64,000 nucleotides of DNA from Phorcus lineatus (Eukaryota > Mollusca > Gastropoda > Trochida > Trochidae): contig OV121081.1 of NCBI GenBank assembly GCA_921293015.1, positions 3,720,001-3,784,000 of the forward strand, in the 5' to 3' direction. Of this stretch, positions 54,279 to 64,000 are shown one piece after another (position 1 is the stretch's first letter; the number at the start of each line of letters is the position of its first letter). The translations under genes and the position numbers were made by a program. The notes under the pieces were generated by a model that was not told the DNA's origin, searched no databases, and saw nothing but the letters and a program-made list of their open reading frames with translations.

Positions 54279-55807
54279 CATGGATACAGCTCCTACAGTC
54301 ACAGACTCTTGCTGTGTTTGGTGATGCTCTTGGCTGCCTTCAGTCCCAGATTCCATAACACATCTCTCTGGCCTTACTTGTGTCATTGTGTTGAGATTGA
54401 CCAATCTTCCAGTTCCAGGATCAGTATTCTGTCTATCTGATCTCACTGTCTCTTCCCCAAGACTACCATGCCTTCCGCTCTGTCGCTGGGTTGGTCTCCC
54501 TGATCTCGCACTGGCGAAACGGTAATGCAGATCCTTCACAAGGGTTGTCACATTCTTGTGCTTCAGCGAGTAGTGCGCCTTTAGACGACTGAAGGTCTTA
54601 TATGGCTTGTTACACAGGATACATTTGACCAATTTTGTAGCAAGACCTCTTGAAGATTCCAAGGACCCTTGAGCCAGTCTCAGGTCTGAGTACTTTTGCC
54701 TGACATTCTTCGCAATTTGGTTAGAGCCACTGCTATTGAACTGAGAATGATTTATCCCAAAACGTCTTCTTTTTGTGTTTTGGTTCTCTGTATGTTCCTG
54801 CCCTTGGGTTTCCTTGTCGTCTAAATCACATGAATCATTAGAATTTGAATTTATCTCAACATAAACATCATTATCATCATAATCCCCTTGTGGTAGCTCA
54901 GCATGATCATTGTTCCCTTCACAGACTCCCTGTGTTGAACCTGTGACAGTGTGAGGTACCTCTTCACCTGTAGTCCCACCTAAATACTCGGGCACCTGTT
55001 CAAATGTCCTAACTTCAGAAGGAATGGACATCGAGGCCGAAGACCTGCCTCTCTTCCGGCTCACGGTGAGAGTGTCTACTATGATGGACTGCATCTTGAA
55101 GTCATGGACCAGACGTGGGGAAGATGGACATACAACATGGTCAGTGATGTCCTCTAAACTTAAGTCAGAGTCAAATTGAATGGTACAGTTAGTATCTGAA
55201 TGTTTTTGATGTTCAACTGGATGGCGATCACCCTGCTTGACCTTTTCAGGGTGATTCTCAACAGCTGTTAGCTCTCTACTACTTTCCGAGTCTGGTTGAT
55301 TCGGGGAATCCTCCCAAGACTTGTCTCCAAACAGAGAAGAAGCAGACAAAATTTCTGGTTCCCAAGTGTCTCTTGATCTCGCTGGGGTTTCAGTTCTGTG
55401 GTCTGAAGGTTGTTTCAGCTCTGAGCTACATTCTCTAGATGCTCCAGAAATAGTTCTCTGTTTCACTGGAGATTCTGGCACTGGCAGGTAGACCCGATCT
55501 CCTGGAGGACTTGAGATGGTCTGGTCTGGTCTTTGGCAGGTGCTGTTGAGTTTTTGGGACTGTTTATATGGAGATGTCTTTGTTTGAGGAGCAAAGGTTG
55601 GTTTAGGAGGAGCAGATACTTGATGAGGAGGTGATTGAAAGGGAGATGTTTGAGATGACAGATGGGACTGGCCTAGCATCTCCAGCACTCGAGCCAGTTG
55701 GAGACATTTTGCTGCCTTCTTGATCTTGTCGATGCTTTGTCTTGTTACCACCAGGTCTCCACTGTACAGATAGTCAACTACAGTCTTCAGGATGGGGGCT
55801 TCAATAT
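54279..55807 (-). CDS. BTB gene (minus), exon 2: BTB C-terminal half, linker, one zinc finger
   Basis: Acceptor TTTTGTGTTACAG, then the split codon completes the BTB fold (ILKTVVDYLYSGDLVVTRQSI and the following BTB helices). A long Ser/Thr/Pro-rich low-complexity linker follows (about residues 55-370 of the exon). A single C2H2 finger lies near its end (CILCNKPYKTFSRLKAHYSLKH). Two basic patches, SRKRGRSS and NTKRRRFG, look like nuclear localisation signals. The exon ends ATG|GTGAGA in phase 0 at 54279. The exon is almost twice the length of its plus-strand paralogue and, unlike it, keeps a zinc finger. If the donor is skipped the frame stops two codons later. Confidence 0.86.
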
Positions 55808-55864
55808 CTGTAACACAAAAATCATGTTTTTTAATTCTAAATTTTAAACAAGCAGACAGAGTTG

Positions 55865-56220
55865 GCTATATCCCCCGCCAAGTGGCAAAACTGTGAAATA
55901 TATTTAACAATAGTTATGAAGCGGAATTCTTACATAAAACCTCAATAACTCACATTCTTAGTTTAATATTTTCTTCAGCAGTTTATCTTAAATAGTTCAT
56001 CCTTCAGAAGATGATTGTTTAAGATCCTTACTTTTATTATGGTTAGCGTTAAGGTTTTTTGGTTCACCATGGAAATAACATTGTGAGTAGTGTTTACAAT
56101 GAAACAGCCGAAAAATAATTCTGAAGAAGTCAAATACCCAAATGGCACCACTAAACATTATGATTTTTCTACACAGCAAGTTTCAATGAACTAGATCTTA
56201 TTGCTTTTTAGTTATGTTTC
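55865..56220. repeat. Second copy of the repeat targeted by the Polinton
   Basis: Shares 'gctatatcccccgccaag', 'gtgaaatatatt', 'cggaattctt', 'catcc...aagatgattgtttaagatcctta' and 'caagtttcaatgaactagatctta' with 4270-4614 plus 22021-22230. It lies in intron 1 of the minus BTB gene and has no insertion. Confidence 0.5.
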
Positions 56221-56393
56221 GGAAACAAAATTCTAAGTAATCTTTCCTTGTATATCTCTGAGGAGTTAATATTCAACCATCAAAAAACAATTCCTTGCGA
56301 CTTTATATTCATTAGCAAAAATTGCACGACTCGAAAGCCAATTAAACTTTGTCTTTAATTAATCTTACTTATGAGAATTCTTTCAAGACTTAC

Positions 56394-56634
56394 TCAGCTT
56401 CAGTGAACCAGAATCTGTCATGGTAAACTGCATCACATCTCTATTGACTGCCAGGTGGCGTAAGAAATCTGAGTGGGAGGACAAAACTAGCCAATGAGCT
56501 TCTAGATCAACACCATCACTGGAGGTCAAGACCACATCGCACAGAGTCTTCTCTTCATAAAACTTCTGAAGATTCACGACGAAAGCAGGGCCGTGTTTTG
56601 AATCCCTCAGAATCTCCACTCCACTTCCCTCCAT
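56394..56634 (-). CDS. BTB gene (minus), exon 1: BTB N-terminal half
   Basis: 80 codons plus one base. The ATG at 56634 follows a good acceptor (TTTACTGCAG|aaaATGG), so there is probably an upstream noncoding exon, and this start is preferred over the ATG at 56655, which lies across that acceptor. Product: MEGSGVEILRDSKHG..., then LCDVVLTSSDGVDLEAHWLVLSSHSDFLRHL, the same BTB core as the plus-strand gene. Ends GA|GTAAGT in phase 1, as in the paralogue. The two genes are arranged tail to tail, about 6.1 kb apart at their last exons. Confidence 0.88.
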
Positions 56635-56637
56635 TTT

Positions 56638-57559
56638 CTGCAGTAAACATAGCATTCATCTTTCAGGGCAGTTCTAGTGTCTCAAACAGTTATTGATTAT
56701 ATGAAAAGAAATATTTAATCCCCTGAAGATCAAATGACTTGCCACTGTTTTAAAACAAACATCTTCCAAAGTGGCTTTACTTTTGTAACAGAAGTGATCA
56801 TGAGATCATGTCCAGCGTGACTCCAACCAGTCAACCAGTCAGACAGTCAGCCAATCACTGAATCAGCCAAAGGGATATCTAGCTAGCAAAAGCCAATGGG
56901 AATGTTTTAACGACATAGAGTATGTTTGATGAATTTTGTAAAGCGGCTGAGATAAGAGTCGAAATACCTCATGTCTTGAATTATGTGCAAATGGCCTTTC
57001 TAAATTTACAGATTTATCTCTAAAATGCTAAAATAATGATATTTTCTAGTTTTCATTTGAAATAAAAATGGCCATAAAAAGGTTAAGAAGTTAAAATTCA
57101 CATTTACATTTTTACCATTTTAGCCCATAAATAAAAAATATTTGACATTTTATTTTTTTGCCCATGTAAGATACCGCAGTATTTGTAATATTTATATGGC
57201 AATGTCAATAACTTGCTTCAAGTATGATGTCACAATACTGTTTGACATATCTGGCGCTAACAACATAGTACTTCCCCTCTAGAAAGTGACTTGTCTTTGA
57301 GTCAAATCTTTCTAAGTTTAAAAGACACCTCAATTTGCTTTACTCAGGGTGTAAAGTTGCCCCAGCTCCAGATTAGTCTCCAAAGGCATAATAACATACT
57401 TTGGAATGTTGTGCATTTTCTTGCTGAAGAAGTTTGTATCAAGAAATCTTAGTTCCATTATGAACTATGCCAATTCGAAAGACTTGACCCAGTAAATTGA
57501 TGTAGTGCTTACTGGTTTTAAACTATTACACATTATTCCTTTTAAATCTAAAGCAACGC
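56638..57559. other. Upstream region of minus BTB gene
   Basis: Probably holds the 5' untranslated exon and promoter of the minus BTB gene. No coding pattern. A short tandem 'cagtcaaccagtcagacagtcagcc' is at about 56830. Confidence 0.35.
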
Positions 57560-57647
57560 AATGAAGTACAATATTTGTATAATATGGATATTCAACTTCT
57601 TTAATATCTATTTAGTACTCAATATCCATAAAATATTGTACTTCATT
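57560..57647. repeat. 88-bp hairpin (MITE remnant)
   Basis: AATGAAGTACAATATT at the left and its exact reverse complement at 57632-57647, with a further paired 'ATGGATATT' segment inside. Could be a solo MITE of about 90 bp. Confidence 0.7.
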
Positions 57648-57759
57648 ACTAAGCCAATAAACAAAATTTGTCTCTTTTTGTGTCACAACATAAAACAACC
57701 TCGTCATCCTATTCTTTTAAAGGCATTATGCATGTAAAAACAAAACATTGAGCTTTGAA

Positions 57760-57955
57760 AATATGCAGTGAACAATGTGCAGTGAGATTATTAAAAAAGT
57801 GCAGTGCATATAATGAACAATGTGCGATGAATGTAATAATTATGTGCATGAATGTTATGAACGTTATGCATATTCTGAACAATGAGCACACATGTTACAA
57901 TGAGCATGCGTATTATGACCAATGTGCTATGCATGTCACAATGAGCAATATGCTT
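57760..57955. repeat. Degenerate 'aacaatgtgca' tandem repeat
   Basis: Variants of 'gaacaatgtgcaatgaatgt' recur about eight times. The frames on both strands are translations of this repeat. Confidence 0.6.
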
Positions 57956-58003
57956 TGTTGCATGAATACCCTATAGTACCTATTTAGGACATAAAAATAG
58001 TTA

Positions 58004-58474
58004 GAGAGCCACTCCGTGACTTGTTGGAGTCAAATATGCCAAACGTAATAAATGGGGTCATTTGATCGCGAAGTATCGACTGTTACCAAAAAGAAACATT
58101 TTATAGCTTATTTGTTTTTTGACAGTGACAATATGAAGGTAGAACGTCGCAATTGTGATCGAAAACAGGACAGTGGCGCGCGTCAAATAGTCAAACGTAA
58201 TTTTGGAGACTTATTTTAAAAAGACAGTAGGGCAGTTAGGAGTTGATAGTGTTTGTTAGGTTATATAACTAGTATACATGTATATTGGACGTGTTATCTA
58301 CACCTCTGTGCATTTATAAGGCTGTTTTTAGATTTTCAAGGAAAACCAGTATTTGTCATATATATGTCTTTTGGACATGAAAAATTAAAATGTTTTGATT
58401 TTATATCATCACGTATGAAATTTAGGTTCGTATCAATGGTAAATCATAAGTTATGAAAATCACGGAGTGGCTCT
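58004..58474. mobile_element. MITE with AGAGCCACTCCGTGA ends and TTA flanks
   Basis: 471 bp. 'agagccactccgtga' at the left and 'tcacggagtggctct' at the right are inverted repeats, flanked by TTA (58001-58003, 58475-58477) as in PIF/Harbinger elements. Related internal sequence is seen near 22440, 25050-25250, 25860, 33890 and 59290. No transposase. Confidence 0.75.
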
Positions 58475-59881
58475 TTAAACAATGTTGCACATAGTGAAAA
58501 ACATCCTACTTGATATGATTTATATCAATGACTGATGTGATCACTACGCAATCATCAGTAATTATTAAGTATCAAATACAACATTAATAACATTGTTGAA
58601 CTTCAGTTCATGGCATTACCATTACTCAATTTACTGCCATTAGTACGTAACAAAGCACACGCTATCATTTCACATCACTCGCGATTCGCACGACTTCTAG
58701 TCTCGCTGTCTCGGACAGGTCAGTGCACATATTTCCAAACCAAGTATAATTAGTATTTATGCACCTTCAAGAAGTGGCGCGTGTTCTCCCAAAACACTTA
58801 ATTTTCTTCCTTCACACCATCTTCGGCAGATGCGTTGTCGTTCTAGTTTTTGATATATACGTAGAGTTATCTCCCTTTCTATGTCTGCGATGTCTGTAGA
58901 ATAGTGAGAAGGAGTAGGGTTCGAATCTTGACTATAATCATTTTGTTTTTTGAAGTCAAAATCGATAAATTTGCAAGAATGAAACGAAAATAAATGCATT
59001 TCATGTCACAAGAACTACTGATATCTGTAGAAATGACGATCATCTTAATGCATTGTCTATGAAATAATGTGTTATTATTAAGAAGCGCACATAAAATATT
59101 CATTGATAGCCCTTTAACATGTGAAGCGTCTCGGAACATAAAACATATCTGGAAAAAATGTTAACTTCCTTACGTTAGTATTTCAAAATTTCTACTGTTA
59201 GGTAGATTTTCCTTTTCATGTAGAGCATCTACGCATGTGAGCTAATACGTGGAAGAAAATGTGATCTTACTTGTATTTAGTTTATAACAATTTGTCCTTG
59301 GAGTTTAATATGTCAAACTTTATTAATGATATCGAGAATCACCATCTTAATGCATATCATTTCAATATAAGAGAGAAAGTATATTTGAAAATATGAAACA
59401 TACTCATGTGTCACTGTAATTACACAACTTTCACATTTAGATAAGGTTGAGGCAGAGCCAATAAAAAAGATAATTAAGGTGTTTTCTTAAACCTTTTTTT
59501 AATGTGGATTGGTTTTCAATAGCACTACATCCAACACTTAACATTGATCAGAAATCACCCTTTCTCCCTTCTCCCTATAACAGGCCTAAAATAATTCATA
59601 GGTAAAAAAAACTATTGTGCATATGAATAAGTCAGTAACGAATTTTGTATCGTGGACGTATTTTTTCAGCAGTACAAATCTCTGTGTCAATCACTTGGTT
59701 TTATTCGGCCCACTTCACATTTGTCGTTGCATTTTTTAATGTTTCGGTGTCGAGGAAATTTATTTATCTTGTAGTTTCCACGATTTCTGCGCAATACAAG
59801 TGTTTAATACGAGGTTGAAAATGTTAACAAGGTCCATGTTCCCAGGAGTGTATTTCTCATTGAATAAAAAACCTGTGATGG
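58475..59881. other. Intergenic, no gene seen
   Basis: A minus-strand stretch around 58757-58999 is slightly protein-like (RIYQKLERQRICRRWCEGRK) but has no domain. A decayed repeat of the 58.0-kb family lies at about 59290-59350. Confidence 0.3.
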
Positions 59882-60072
59882 CAGGCCCGTAGCCAGCAGG
59901 GGGGGGGGGGGACGTTGTAAGCGGGTGTTTTTCTTAAATAAATAATCTGTCATGACCTATAAAGTATAAACGTACCCCCCCCCCCCCCCCCAAACTGAGC
60001 TAGCAAATCCCTAATTTCAGCCCCCCCCCCCCCCCCCCCCCCCTCACTCTCGAAATTGGTGCTACGGGCCTG
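59882..60072. mobile_element. hAT-like MITE with G/C homopolymers
   Basis: 191 bp. CAGGCCCGTAGC at the left and GCTACGGGCCTG at the right, flanked by GATGG on both sides. Three G or C homopolymers inside. Similar in style to the MITE at 32922. Confidence 0.75.
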
Positions 60073-61780
60073 GATGGAGTTATCTGAAGTAGGCGTCTAT
60101 TGGAACTCTGTAAGGGCGTGTCGTTTTAATAAATGTCCAAACTTGTAATCTTTAATTTAAAAACCAAGGAGGCGCACGCATCAAATGAATTCACTGTTTC
60201 TATAATATGTGGAGCCCTACGTTTAGTCTTTGTTCATACATGAGAATATTGATGAATAAATCTAAAGAAATAATTTCAAATTATGTTTCATCAAAGCCTT
60301 TATTTATTCTGTTCGCCGGGAATGTTGGGCATAGGTCTTCATGACGTCATCTGGCAGGATGTGGATTATGAAATGTTATAATTCATTCGAATAATGAGAT
60401 TTATGGGAGCATACCTCATTCCCGAAGATATATTGATCACTTGTGGTAAAATGAGGTTTGAATATGTTATGAAGTGATTTTTAGAGGCATTTAAAAATTG
60501 TCCAACGAATATAATGATATAAAAAAAAAAAAAAATATAAAAATTAATTCTGTTGAAATAAAATACTAATAAGTAAACTAAGTTTACCATGTATTACTCC
60601 TCATGTTTAAAGTAATAAATTACAACATATGCAGCACCTTAAATAATTGCACTGGATGATATTGTACGCATTTCTGATTCAAAGAGAGAGTTACCTGAAA
60701 TACTGAGTTCGTCAGTTGTTACTTGTAGGTTTTGAAAAACACGGCGATACGTTACCGTGAAACAAGGTCTAGGGTAACAGTGAGATAATTAGCATGTCAA
60801 GACAGTTAAGATATATCCCTCTATTAGTAGTAAATCATTGGTTTAAGAGAAACTGTTGAATGGGTTAAACATATGCCCCGTTATTATTCTTGCAACTGAG
60901 CGTGAAGAAAAAAAGCTTTATTAGGTTTGTTAAAGTAAAAAATAGAACGCCAATCACGAGAGGCATCAACAGGCAGACAAAATAGTTTTACCAACTTTAT
61001 GTTCACTCTTTATCAGATTATTTTCAGGACAAATGTTCTCTCTTCAACAATTTCATGGTCCAAGATTCATTTTCAAAATTTTCAAGATTTTAAACATGTA
61101 TCGGTAATGTTTCTCCTTTATCATCGATAAAATGACTCCATCTTATAATTATTATACGTTGAAATTTAAAAAGGGAAATAGATAGGGAATATATCCTACA
61201 AGAAAATGTTCAGGAATGATTAAAATCTTTTGACGAGAACTTGTTGATCTGATGAAGAAGTTATTGGTATAAAATAACTTTCTCGTAATTAATAGACTGT
61301 GGAAACCAGGTAATTGCAATATTTTACCATCTTTTACTGAAACACTTTTCCCAAGAGAATATGCTCTTCGTTTAAAATTCTTTTTTTCTGATTAACTCGT
61401 TTCCTCTTCGGAGATCGTATGAATAGGAAATATTCGGATCATTACTTTAGTTCAAACTTTGTGAAAAAGAAAAAATCATTTCTTAAATTTAATTTTTCAA
61501 TTCTCTACAAATAATTTGGGGATTTTATTCAAGACATATATTTTCATCTTCAAAGAATTAATGACCAACTTCCTTTTCAGAAATAGTTTACCTTTATTTT
61601 TATAGATGGAATTAATTTTAAAAGATCCATGTTCCTTTCATAGACTTAAGGTGAAGAAAACACAATTTTCTCCCCAAAATTAAACTGTTACTTACATAGA
61701 AGTTGAAGAATATCAAAATCTCCTCACAGAAGGTATGGACTCTATATTTATTTTACGTTCCTCATTTTTCTTGCAGCTAT
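60073..61780. other. Intergenic, no gene seen
   Basis: AT-rich, with an A run near 60520. No coding pattern. Confidence 0.3.
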
Positions 61781-62033
61781 TTACAAACATAATGTAAGCC
61801 GTGTTTTCAACAAGCAGGTTCTTTGTACGAGTTTCAGTCTAGCCTCCTTCCACATGTTGTTCCTGTATACGGTTTCTTTTAGCCATAGTTTGTTCAGGGG
61901 AATACTGCCCGAAATGAAAGAGGTCGGCGGGGGACGTGTAATTGCAACAACGCTGACGTTTGTTAACGTCGACATCGTTGCCTGTGTATCCTTTTGCATC
62001 GCCTGTGGCACAGAAACGTGAGCCAACCATCCT
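61781..62033 (-). CDS. Possible exon, unknown
   Basis: GC-richer than its surroundings and preceded on the minus strand by a fair acceptor (ACATTTTTCATTTCTATTTAG-like, near 62034). Two overlapping frames are open; the longer ends LWLKETVYRNNMWKEARLKL... at a stop at 61781. No domain is recognised. Could be the 3' exon of an unseen gene or part of a repeat. Confidence 0.25.
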
Positions 62034-63048
62034 AAATAGAAACATTTTGAAAAAGTTAAGAAAACATTTTTTGTGTGCCTCAAAATGTTTTTACACTTCT
62101 TCTTCAAGTGGCTGTCATGTTAAAGGAAGGGTGTCACCTCGTTGAATGTTTGTGCTGACACTTCGTCTGTATTTTCTTTAATGCAAATCTAAAAAAATCT
62201 GGAATAGTTTCGTTTTGTTGTTTCCAATTTCCTTTCAGGAAACAGTCAAATTTATTCATATATATGACAAAATGACAATAATTGTTGATGGTGAGATTAT
62301 AAGACAGACGAATTGTTTTTCGCCACTCTAATTAAAATTATGATTATCTACTGTTTCAATTGCACAATTGACATTTCTTGTGTACAAGTAGGAGTATATG
62401 TTTTTGAGCATTTTGTGTTTTTATGAAGTTTAATGTTTTGTAAGGGTGTTTTGAGATGATGTCCAATTGTTTAGCGATCCTTCACACTTGATAAACTTGT
62501 GTTTGATCGGTGAAAGTCCTCGGATGATGATGAGTCTAAGACGGACTCAACACCCTCTTTAAGAAAAGACTCGGCCGATGATAGGTTTTATTTTGAATTT
62601 GTTCAAAATATTGCTCTTGGTCAATTGTTGTGTCGCTATGTTTTATCCAATCCTTGTGGACTCTGTTGTTTGGAAGCTTGTCCTTCGAATGATGTTTTCT
62701 TCTTTTTCTGCAAATTCGAAGATTTAGTTAATGGTAGGTTTCAGCCATTTTTGTCTTTTCATCCAAAATTTTATTTTCCTCCTTAATCGTATCATTTTTC
62801 CATATGTCTAAAGGTTTATCTTACAAATATTTCGCTGTCCTGCCACTGCAGAAATCGGAAAGCAGTTGTGACATGAATTCATCAATCGCTTTATATGTTG
62901 GGCACACTTGGCATGTTTATTTAACAGATTGAGGTTTTCTATTTCAACGAGATATATTGAAAATTGTATCCTATACACCTCAGAGGAACATCCGTGCCTT
63001 TTCCCAGAAATTTATTTGCTATACTGGATCGGCATGTCCAGAAAATCA
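62034..63048. other. No gene seen
   Basis: AT-rich sequence without coding pattern, possibly an intron between the coding-like fragments on either side. Confidence 0.25.
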
Positions 63049-63270
63049 CTATATAATTTCAGCAGTTCTTTTTTTCTCGGACTGCATTCTAAGATGGTTT
63101 CGGCGCCATGTCTTTATCACGGCTTTTGATAATTGAAAAGCTTCATTCTCCGCTTCTTTGGCTTGCTGTGTAGCGAGGTGTGAACCATAAAGCTTGGCGT
63201 AATCTTCTAGATCAGGTTGTGGAATCTCTCTGTCCTCTTCAGACTCATCTGACTGATTGTCGTTTACTGC
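63049..63270 (-). CDS. Coding-like fragment, acidic then helical, unknown
   Basis: 74 codons open after 'acaacaatag' with no ATG near the start. The first 20 residues are acidic (NDNQSDESEEDREIPQPDLEDY). The rest is a charged helix (QQAKEAENEAFQLSKAVIKTW, then RRNHLRMQSEKKR). Codon usage looks biological, and the acceptor is weak. It could be an internal or last exon, or a remnant of a transposon-encoded protein. Other coding-like fragments on the same strand lie at 61781-62033 and 63676-63888. Confidence 0.35.
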   Translation of the reverse strand, partial: AVNDNQSDESEEDREIPQPDLEDYAKLYGSHLATQQAKEAENEAFQLSKAVIKTWRRNHLRMQSEKKRTAEII

Positions 63271-63675
63271 CTATTGTTGTAAATATCTTTAATCGTTTTC
63301 TTTGATACACCAAACATTTATTAAGATTAGCGAATAAATTCGATTTTCAACTGAATGCTTCAATATGTAAACAACTCACATGCGTTTATTCAAGCTCAAA
63401 TAAATCTATGATTAGCGCTAAGAGATGATGTTCATGAACACACAGACAGGAAGACTAGAAGTCAGTACAGAATGTATACAAGGGTCAGATGTAGGACTCA
63501 AAGAACAACAATTAACTATCTATTTAGATTGTTATTGAATGCCCTCCATTATCATATATAAAGATGTTCACTCTCAGGCTCTACATTGCACAACCCATGT
63601 CATGTGTTTTACACAAACACTCACACTTTTTTCGTTAAGTGTTTCAGGTTGTTGCAACATTAAAACTAATGAATG

Positions 63676-63888
63676 CTAAATGAAGACTAATGAATGAATA
63701 TTTTTCTTAAAGTCGAATGCTGAAACGTGTGAACAGCTGAACCCATTGAAGCCCTCAAATAAGCCTGCGATTATCTCCATGAGAGTCTCGCTTCTCTTTG
63801 AGGGAAGGATTGACGTGTATTCGATACCCCCATAAAGAAACTTGTATTCAGAGTCCATGGTGATGAATTTAACGTCCTGATAAACCGC
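63676..63888 (-). CDS. Coding-like fragment, unknown
   Basis: About 70 codons, with a GC-rich core for the region: 'FITMDSEYKFLYGGIEYTS' followed by 'SETLMEIIAGLFEGFNGF'. The 5' boundary is uncertain (no ATG before the internal one in FITM). No domain is recognised. It may form a gene with the fragment at 63049-63270, but no matching splice pair was found. Confidence 0.3.
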   Translation of the reverse strand, partial: AVYQDVKFITMDSEYKFLYGGIEYTSILPSKRSETLMEIIAGLFEGFNGFSCSHVSAFDFKKNIHSLVFI

Positions 63889-64000
63889 CACTAGCCAAAG
63901 ACTTTATATGTCAATGTTTGTTCAAGATTGCGATAAACAGAACGTTATGCTCGATAAAACCATTTCGTCTTTCATCTTGAAAGAAACTCCGACCCACATT

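Overview
The window reads as nuclear DNA of a mollusc, probably a gastropod. It is AT-rich, intron-bearing and full of MITEs and retrotransposon fragments. One fragment near 25.5 kb looks like a short repeat I know from gastropod genomes. A run of exactly 200 Ns (32655-32854) is a scaffold gap. One confident conserved host gene, TMEM60 (26.36-26.75 kb), anchors the locus. The species cannot be fixed from the sequence alone.

Left part (0.4-22 kb). A minus-strand host reading frame (408-938) is interrupted by a 5'-truncated CR1/L2-like retrotransposon (939-3653) flanked by a 7-bp repeat, TTACCTG. About 1 kb further on is a complete-ended Polinton/Maverick element, 4621-22014 (17,394 bp). It has 190-bp terminal inverted repeats that differ at two positions, 5'-AG ends and a perfect 6-bp target duplication, TCAGTC. 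Its left 5 kb carries a compact, intact plus-strand cluster: two small unknown ORFs, a chromodomain integrase, a minor-capsid-like protein, a basic core-like protein, the major-capsid candidate and an adenovirus-type cysteine protease. Its right end has a truncated nucleoside-kinase ORF and small, apparently spliced genes. No family-B DNA polymerase and no packaging ATPase are visible. The 10 kb in between holds degenerate repeats built on GAAC-NNNN-GTTG, which change orientation near the middle of the element.

Middle (22-34 kb). Repeats, a second non-LTR retrotransposon fragment (minus strand), TMEM60, long gene-poor DNA, the assembly gap and a MITE with homopolymer G/C tracts.

Right part (34-57 kb). 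Two convergent paralogous BTB-domain genes. The plus gene (34.2-45.2 kb) has a two-exon BTB module that leaves in phase 0. It is followed by four candidate 3'-terminal exons that all begin in phase 0 and carry their own stops: a decayed zinc-finger cassette, a cassette made of a piggyBac transposase C-terminal Cys-rich domain, and two intact C2H2 cassettes. The minus gene (56.6-51.3 kb) has the same phases (1, then 0) and two phase-0 terminal exons. This resembles the modular BTB-plus-interchangeable-3'-exon layout of insect lola or mod(mdg4). It is the most interesting host system here. MITEs and tandem repeats sit in the introns between cassettes.

The last 7 kb (57-64 kb) is mostly unassigned DNA with three MITE-like elements and three coding-like minus-strand fragments of unknown function.
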